A stretch of 11,168 nucleotides of DNA. It comes from Candidatus Omnitrophota bacterium. Lineage in GTDB: Bacteria; Omnitrophota; Gorgyraeia; Duberdicusellales; 4484-171. This document shows positions 7,302 to 11,168 of this stretch, piece by piece. The notes beneath the pieces were generated by a model that did not search any database, was not told where the DNA came from, and saw only the letters and a list, made by a program, of their open reading frames with translations. How positions within the stretch are numbered: position 1 is the first letter of the stretch; each line of letters opens with the position of its first letter. A program made the translations under genes and the position numbers. The stretch spans positions 1 through 11,168 of the forward strand of contig JAIPHS010000073.1 in NCBI GenBank assembly GCA_021735105.1. Reading direction: 5' to 3'.

Positions 7302-8420
7302 ATGAATAATATTATTTATATTATAAGTTTAAAATATGCACAGGGATTAAAAAAAGAATTTATCGCTGTCGGTAATAATTTTAGAAAGCAAGGATTTCAA
7401 GTAAGGTATTTATTAGCCAAACCATATAAATATTTAGGGCATAATCCCAGTTTTGTAAATTATGTAACTGTATCTAATAATTTAAAGAGTATGCTTTTTG
7501 ATACTTTTTTAGAAATTTATCAAAAGAAAATATTAAATATTTTTTCTAAGCAAAACCCCTCCTTATTGTTTTTTTATAACACTCATCCTCTTAATCCATT
7601 TCTTGCTCAATTAGCCAAAAAAAAGTTTCCTTCAACAATAGTCACTGTTTATCTTCATGATCCTTTTAAACCGGATAAAAAACCTTATGGGATAAAAAAA
7701 TCTTTTATTATAAAGTTTGTAGAAACTATACAAAAAAGAACAGTAAAATTTTCCGATTATGTTATTTCTCCATCTAAGTATTCTTCAGAACTTTTTAATC
7801 GATATTATAAAAATTTCAAAGGGAAGAATTACATAGCACCGCTTTTAATTCCTGATTGTGGAAATTTAAAAATTAAAAAGCGCGAATTTTTTGTAAATAT
7901 ACAAAGCGGAGTTCATCCAGCCACAGGCCAAGATACTTTTATTGACCTTATAAATTATGTAGCAGAAAAAGGAAAAAATTATAGGTTTGTTCTTATTAGT
8001 CATGGGAATATTTCTAAATTTTTGTCACAGCTTACGAAAAAAGGGCATAATATAGTTAAAATAATTAATAAAAAGATAATAACTGAGGAGGAAATAAATA
8101 ATGTAGTTCAAAAAAGCTATGGGGTTTTTCGATTAGCCAGAGAGGTTACTCAAAGCGGAGTTATACCGGTTGCATTTATGAACTCAGCTCCAATAATTGC
8201 CAGAAATATTCCTGGACATACCCAAGATATACAGCATAATCAGAATGGATATATTGTTCCATTTGATTGCAAGATGGAAGATTTAGTTTTAGCTATGGAT
8301 TATATAAAAATAAATTTTGGTAATCTTTCAAAAAATAGCCGTAAAAAATACAAAGAAATATGGGATGAACAAAATTGGGAAAAATATTATAATAAGATAG
8401 AAGAGGTGTTGAAAAGGTGA
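7302..8420 (+). CDS. Divergent GT-B-like glycosyltransferase
   Basis: The 372-residue cytoplasmic protein looks like a GT4-related enzyme that has lost standard motifs. The N-terminal half has a strand-helix pattern with YLHDPF (117-122) and VISPSKYSSELFNRY (154-168), the segment that precedes the interdomain linker in GT4 proteins. The C-terminal half has FRLAREVTQSGVIPVAFMNSAPIIA (276-300) followed by GHTQDIQHNQNGYIVPF (305-321), which parallels the donor-site region, but the acidic pair of E-x7-E is not in place. AAAAGGA at 7288-7294 lies seven bases before the ATG, one of the better binding sites in the run. The stop overlaps the next GTG start. It probably acts on the same repeat unit, but a non-catalytic or differently catalysing role is possible. 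Confidence 0.68.
   Translation: MNNIIYIISLKYAQGLKKEFIAVGNNFRKQGFQVRYLLAKPYKYLGHNPSFVNYVTVSNNLKSMLFDTFLEIYQKKILNIFSKQNPSLLFFYNTHPLNPFLAQLAKKKFPSTIVTVYLHDPFKPDKKPYGIKKSFIIKFVETIQKRTVKFSDYVISPSKYSSELFNRYYKNFKGKNYIAPLLIPDCGNLKIKKREFFVNIQSGVHPATGQDTFIDLINYVAEKGKNYRFVLISHGNISKFLSQLTKKGHNIVKIINKKIITEEEINNVVQKSYGVFRLAREVTQSGVIPVAFMNSAPIIARNIPGHTQDIQHNQNGYIVPFDCKMEDLVLAMDYIKINFGNLSKNSRKKYKEIWDEQNWEKYYNKIEEVLKR
8403..8408 (+). promoter_or_regulatory. Ribosome binding site that fixes a GTG start
   Basis: GAGGTG lies eight bases before the GTG at 8417-8419. It is a strong match to the 16S tail complement and supports GTG as the start of the two-domain oxidoreductase. That start overlaps the TGA of the preceding glycosyltransferase (GTGA), and the next in-frame ATG is only at residue 71, after conserved sequence. 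Confidence 0.7.
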
Positions 8421-10582
8421 AAAAACTTACCCAAAATCTTAAAACCGGAAAATTAGAATTAAAAGAGGTCCCGGCTGATTTGTGTAAAGATGACGGTATT
8501 CTTGTAAAAACTAAGAACTCTTTAGTTTCAGCAGGAACAGAACAGGCAATTATCAATCTTGGTAAGGCGTCATTAGCAGGAAAAGCTAAAAAAAGGCCGG
8601 ATTTAGTAAAAGAGGTTTTAAATAAAATGAGGTATGAAGGAGTATTGTCAACTGTTAAAAAAGTTTTTTCCAAGCTGGATGAAGCTATGGATTTAGGTTA
8701 CAGTTGTGCTGGAGAGGTAACAGAAATTGGGGAAAATATTGATGAATTTGAGATTGGAGATAGAGTTGCTTGTGCAGGTTCAGGTTATGCAACTCATGCC
8801 GAGCTAAATTTTGTACCAAAGAATCTATGTGTAAAAATCCCTGAAAATGTAACTTTTCAAGAAGCATCTTTTACAACTGTTGGAGCTATAGCTATGCAGG
8901 GGATAAGAAGATGCGAGCTTAATCCAGGTGAAAGGGTAGGAGTAATAGGCTTGGGTTTAATTGGCCAGTTGACTGCCCAAATTCTTTCTGCTTATGGTTT
9001 CCCGGTATTTGGAATGGATATAGACCAAAAAAAAGCCGAGAAAGCTTTAAAATCAGGAATAAGTAAGGTTGGGGTAATCGGAAAGGATAATATAGAAGAA
9101 TCAGTTAGCTGTTTTACAAATGGTTATGGTTTAGATGCGGTTATAATTACCGCTTCTACAAAAAGCAATCAGCCGTTGGAGCTAGCAGGTAAAATCTGTA
9201 GGAAAAGAGGAAAAGTTTCATCAGTCGGTCTTACCGGAATGGAAATTCCTCGGAAAATTTATTATCAAAAAGAATTGGATTTTAGAATATCTTGTTCTTA
9301 TGGTCCGGGCAGATATGATCTAAATTATGAAGAAAAAGGTATTGATTATCCTTATGCTTATGTGCGCTGGACAGAGAAAAGAAACATGGAAGAATGTTTA
9401 AGATTAATTAGTATCGGCAAAATAGATATAAAATCAATGATTACTCATAAGTTTAAATTAGAAAATTATAAAAAAGCTTATGATCTTATTTTAAATAATC
9501 CTCACAACGAGGCTTATGTAGGTATTCTATTTGAATACGACACTAATAAAGAATATAATTCTGTAGTTAAATTTAGGGATAATAAAAGAGGAGAGTCAAC
9601 AGATATAGTAAATGCAGGAGTAATTGGCTGTGGTAATTTTGCTAAGAGTATTCTTTTGCCAAATTTAAGTAAACTTAAAAATATAAATATAGCGGCGGTT
9701 GCAACCGCTACAGGTAAAAATGCCGAGCATATCGGAAAAAAATATAGATGCCAGTATTGTACTACAGCTTATCAGAAGATTTTAGATGATTCTAAAATCA
9801 ACACTGTCTTTATATCAACCAGGCATAATTTACATGCAAAACTTGCCATAGAAGCATTAAAAAAAGGTAAAAATGTTTTTGTTGAAAAACCTCTTTGCAT
9901 AACCAAAACCGAACTTCAAAAAATAGTATCTTTATTTAGCCATGAGCCATCAGCCATGAGCCATCAGCCAATTTTAATGGTAGGTTTCAACCGGCGTTTT
10001 GCACCCGCAATTATTAAAGCAAAAGAAAAGTTTTCTAACCGAAATACACCCTTGATGATAAATTACAGGATAAACGCTGGATATATTCCCAAAGAGCATT
10101 GGGTTCATGATTCAAAATCTGGTGGTGGTAGAATTATCGGTGAAGTTTGTCATTTCATAGACTTACTTCAGTTTTTAACTGAAAGTTTTCCTGTAAAATT
10201 GTATGCTAATCACCTACCTCCTAAAGGCAATATATTATTAGACGATAATTTGGCTATAAATATTGAATTTTCTGACGGTTCTTGTGGAAACATTATTTAT
10301 AGTGCCTTAGGAGACAAAAATCTTGGAAAAGAATATATTGAAATTTTTGGGGATAAAAAATCATTTGTTATCGATGATTTTAAAACATCAAAATTTAGTT
10401 TAGCTCAAAACAAAGGTCATTTTAAAGAACTAGAAGCTTTTATTAAAGCTATTTTATTGGGAAGATCTTCACCAATTTCTCCAAAAGAACTTTTATTAAG
10501 TACTTTTGCAACTTTTAGAATTAATGATTCACTACGGTTGCATCAGCCAGTAGATCTAAAATTAAATAATGTAGTTGAATAA
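8417..10582 (+). CDS. Two-domain oxidoreductase: MDR dehydrogenase fused to Gfo/Idh/MocA dehydrogenase
   Basis: The 721-residue protein joins two NAD(P)-dependent enzymes. Residues 1 to about 375 are a medium-chain dehydrogenase: a GroES-like part with SLVSAGTE (35-42) and LGYSCAGEVTEIGENI (93-108), then a Rossmann fold with GVIGLGLIGQ (175-184). The zinc ligands of alcohol dehydrogenases are not conserved; the usual G-H-E is G-Y-S (94-96) and no four-cysteine lobe is seen, so it is probably zinc-independent. Residues about 398-721 form a Gfo/Idh/MocA domain with GVIGCGNFAK (401-410), the VEKPL motif with K491 (489-493), VGFNRRFAP (522-530) and H579/D582. Such fusions occur in bacterial polysaccharide clusters near heparinase II/III and uronate enzymes and are thought to oxidise or epimerise sugars; the reaction here is unproven. 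A tandem DNA repeat encodes residues 508-517. The next gene begins seven bases downstream. Confidence 0.88.
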   Translation: MKKLTQNLKTGKLELKEVPADLCKDDGILVKTKNSLVSAGTEQAIINLGKASLAGKAKKRPDLVKEVLNKMRYEGVLSTVKKVFSKLDEAMDLGYSCAGEVTEIGENIDEFEIGDRVACAGSGYATHAELNFVPKNLCVKIPENVTFQEASFTTVGAIAMQGIRRCELNPGERVGVIGLGLIGQLTAQILSAYGFPVFGMDIDQKKAEKALKSGISKVGVIGKDNIEESVSCFTNGYGLDAVIITASTKSNQPLELAGKICRKRGKVSSVGLTGMEIPRKIYYQKELDFRISCSYGPGRYDLNYEEKGIDYPYAYVRWTEKRNMEECLRLISIGKIDIKSMITHKFKLENYKKAYDLILNNPHNEAYVGILFEYDTNKEYNSVVKFRDNKRGESTDIVNAGVIGCGNFAKSILLPNLSKLKNINIAAVATATGKNAEHIGKKYRCQYCTTAYQKILDDSKINTVFISTRHNLHAKLAIEALKKGKNVFVEKPLCITKTELQKIVSLFSHEPSAMSHQPILMVGFNRRFAPAIIKAKEKFSNRNTPLMINYRINAGYIPKEHWVHDSKSGGGRIIGEVCHFIDLLQFLTESFPVKLYANHLPPKGNILLDDNLAINIEFSDGSCGNIIYSALGDKNLGKEYIEIFGDKKSFVIDDFKTSKFSLAQNKGHFKELEAFIKAILLGRSSPISPKELLLSTFATFRINDSLRLHQPVDLKLNNVVE
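9938..9970 (+). repeat. In-gene tandem heptamer repeat (AGCCATG/AGCCATC)
   Basis: Four complete seven-base units alternate AGCCATG and AGCCATC, followed by AGCCA, giving a 14-base period repeated 2.4 times without mismatch. It is more GC-rich than its surroundings. In the oxidoreductase it encodes SHEPSAMSHQP (508-518), between a helix (ELQKIVSLF) and the strand ILMVGFNRRF, a place where this family tolerates loops. Because one heptamer is not a multiple of three, loss or gain of one unit would shift the frame; only changes of three units keep it open. Confidence 0.9.
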
Positions 10583-10589
10583 TTAGTAA

Positions 10590-11168
10590 ATGAGTCATTT
10601 AACCTATCTTAGAAGAATAGTTTCTCCTTATATTTTAAGGAAAAATAGCCAGCTTACTTTTTGGCATGAGAGGCCTAAAGTTAATTGCAACTCATTCGGC
10701 AAAGATTTAGGTGAGTATTATATGACTTTTTTTGATAAGGCAGGTTATTCCGGCCCTTTTGACCAAAATGGGATACCTTTGCTTGACTATCATGGCAAGA
10801 TTGGGAAACAATATAACCCTATAGCTATAGCTCAATATGGCCTAGGTAATTATAATCTGCATAAAAGAAATAGAGGAAATATTAGTTATGAAAAATTTAT
10901 AAAAAGTGCAAACTGGCTCCTAGAGAACCTTGAAACTAATGAATATGGGATCAAGGTATGGAATCATAAATTTAATTGGGAGTATTTTCAAATCTTACAA
11001 GCTCCATGGTATTCTGCTTTGGCACAAGGCCAGGGCATCTCTCTTTTAATTAGAGCTTATATAGAATTAAAAGAAGATAAATATAAAGAAGCAGCTGATA
11101 AAGCTTTTAAAAGTTTAGTAACAAAGATAGAGGATGGAGGTGTTTTATTTATAGATGAGGGTAAAAAT
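10590..11168 (+). CDS. D-glucuronyl C5-epimerase family protein, N-terminal part (cut by window edge)
   Basis: This open frame starts at an ATG seven bases after the oxidoreductase stop and stays open for 193 codons to the window end. Residues 42-89 (EYYMTFFDK, YSGPFDQNGIPLLDYHGKIG, QYNPIAIAQYGLGNYN) and 138-157 (APWYSALAQGQGISLLIRAY) match the C5-epim_C family, whose animal members convert D-glucuronate to L-iduronate in heparan sulfate. Further family marks are the helix pair after it and GGVLF (183-187). No signal peptide or membrane segment is visible. The tyrosines and other catalytic residues in the C-terminal half lie outside the window, so activity cannot be judged. No Shine-Dalgarno sequence precedes the ATG. 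The family also has bacterial members of unknown substrate, so a hexuronate polymer or lipid-linked sugar is an inference. Confidence 0.83.
   Translation, partial: MSHLTYLRRIVSPYILRKNSQLTFWHERPKVNCNSFGKDLGEYYMTFFDKAGYSGPFDQNGIPLLDYHGKIGKQYNPIAIAQYGLGNYNLHKRNRGNISYEKFIKSANWLLENLETNEYGIKVWNHKFNWEYFQILQAPWYSALAQGQGISLLIRAYIELKEDKYKEAADKAFKSLVTKIEDGGVLFIDEGKN

Noticed and set aside
8293..8673. 126-codon open frame on the minus strand across the glycosyltransferase/oxidoreductase junction
   Set aside because: It is antisense to two genes with clear motifs; its phenylalanine- and serine-rich sequence is what antisense reading of lysine-rich coding DNA gives.
8685..8867. 60-codon minus-strand open frame in the oxidoreductase gene
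   Set aside because: It is a shadow of a conserved MDR domain, with leucine/glutamine-rich low-complexity content and no start signal.
9938..9970. CRISPR array or attachment site
   Set aside because: The units are seven bases long with no spacers and lie in a coding frame, so this is a simple tandem repeat.

Overview
The window is a fragment of an AT-rich bacterial chromosome carrying most of a Wzx/Wzy-type surface polysaccharide cluster. All eight complete genes and the partial right-hand gene lie on the + strand. Gaps are short (2 to 95 bases) and two junctions overlap by four bases, so the genes probably form one transcription unit. The taxon cannot be fixed from this sequence. Very low GC, several starts without a Shine-Dalgarno sequence and a tandem heptamer inside a gene would fit poorly cultivated anaerobic phyla, but that is only an impression.

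Left edge (1-174): the 5' end of an IS3-type transposase orfA reads leftward out of the window. It has its own promoter, a strong Shine-Dalgarno sequence and a small hairpin around that site. The element probably ends near position 133. A promoter-like pair pointing into the cluster has its -35 inside the element and its -10 just outside, so the insertion may help drive the polysaccharide genes.

Core (175-8420), in order: a polysaccharide pyruvyl transferase-like protein, a MOP-family Wzx flippase, a class I SAM methyltransferase, a GT4 glycosyltransferase, a Wzy-like polymerase, a second GT4 glycosyltransferase, and a divergent GT-B-like glycosyltransferase. This is the toolkit for assembling a lipid-linked repeat unit in the cytoplasm, decorating it, flipping it and polymerising it outside the inner membrane. 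No initiating sugar-phosphate transferase and no chain-length or export protein is present, so these must lie elsewhere.

Right part (8417-11168): a two-domain oxidoreductase (zinc-less MDR dehydrogenase fused to a Gfo/Idh/MocA dehydrogenase) is followed by a truncated D-glucuronyl C5-epimerase-family protein. This pair suggests that the polymer contains uronic acid and is modified after or during polymerisation, somewhat like animal glycosaminoglycans. That is the most interesting biological suggestion of the window. This end is also visibly less AT-rich than the Wzx/Wzy core, consistent with a mosaic origin.
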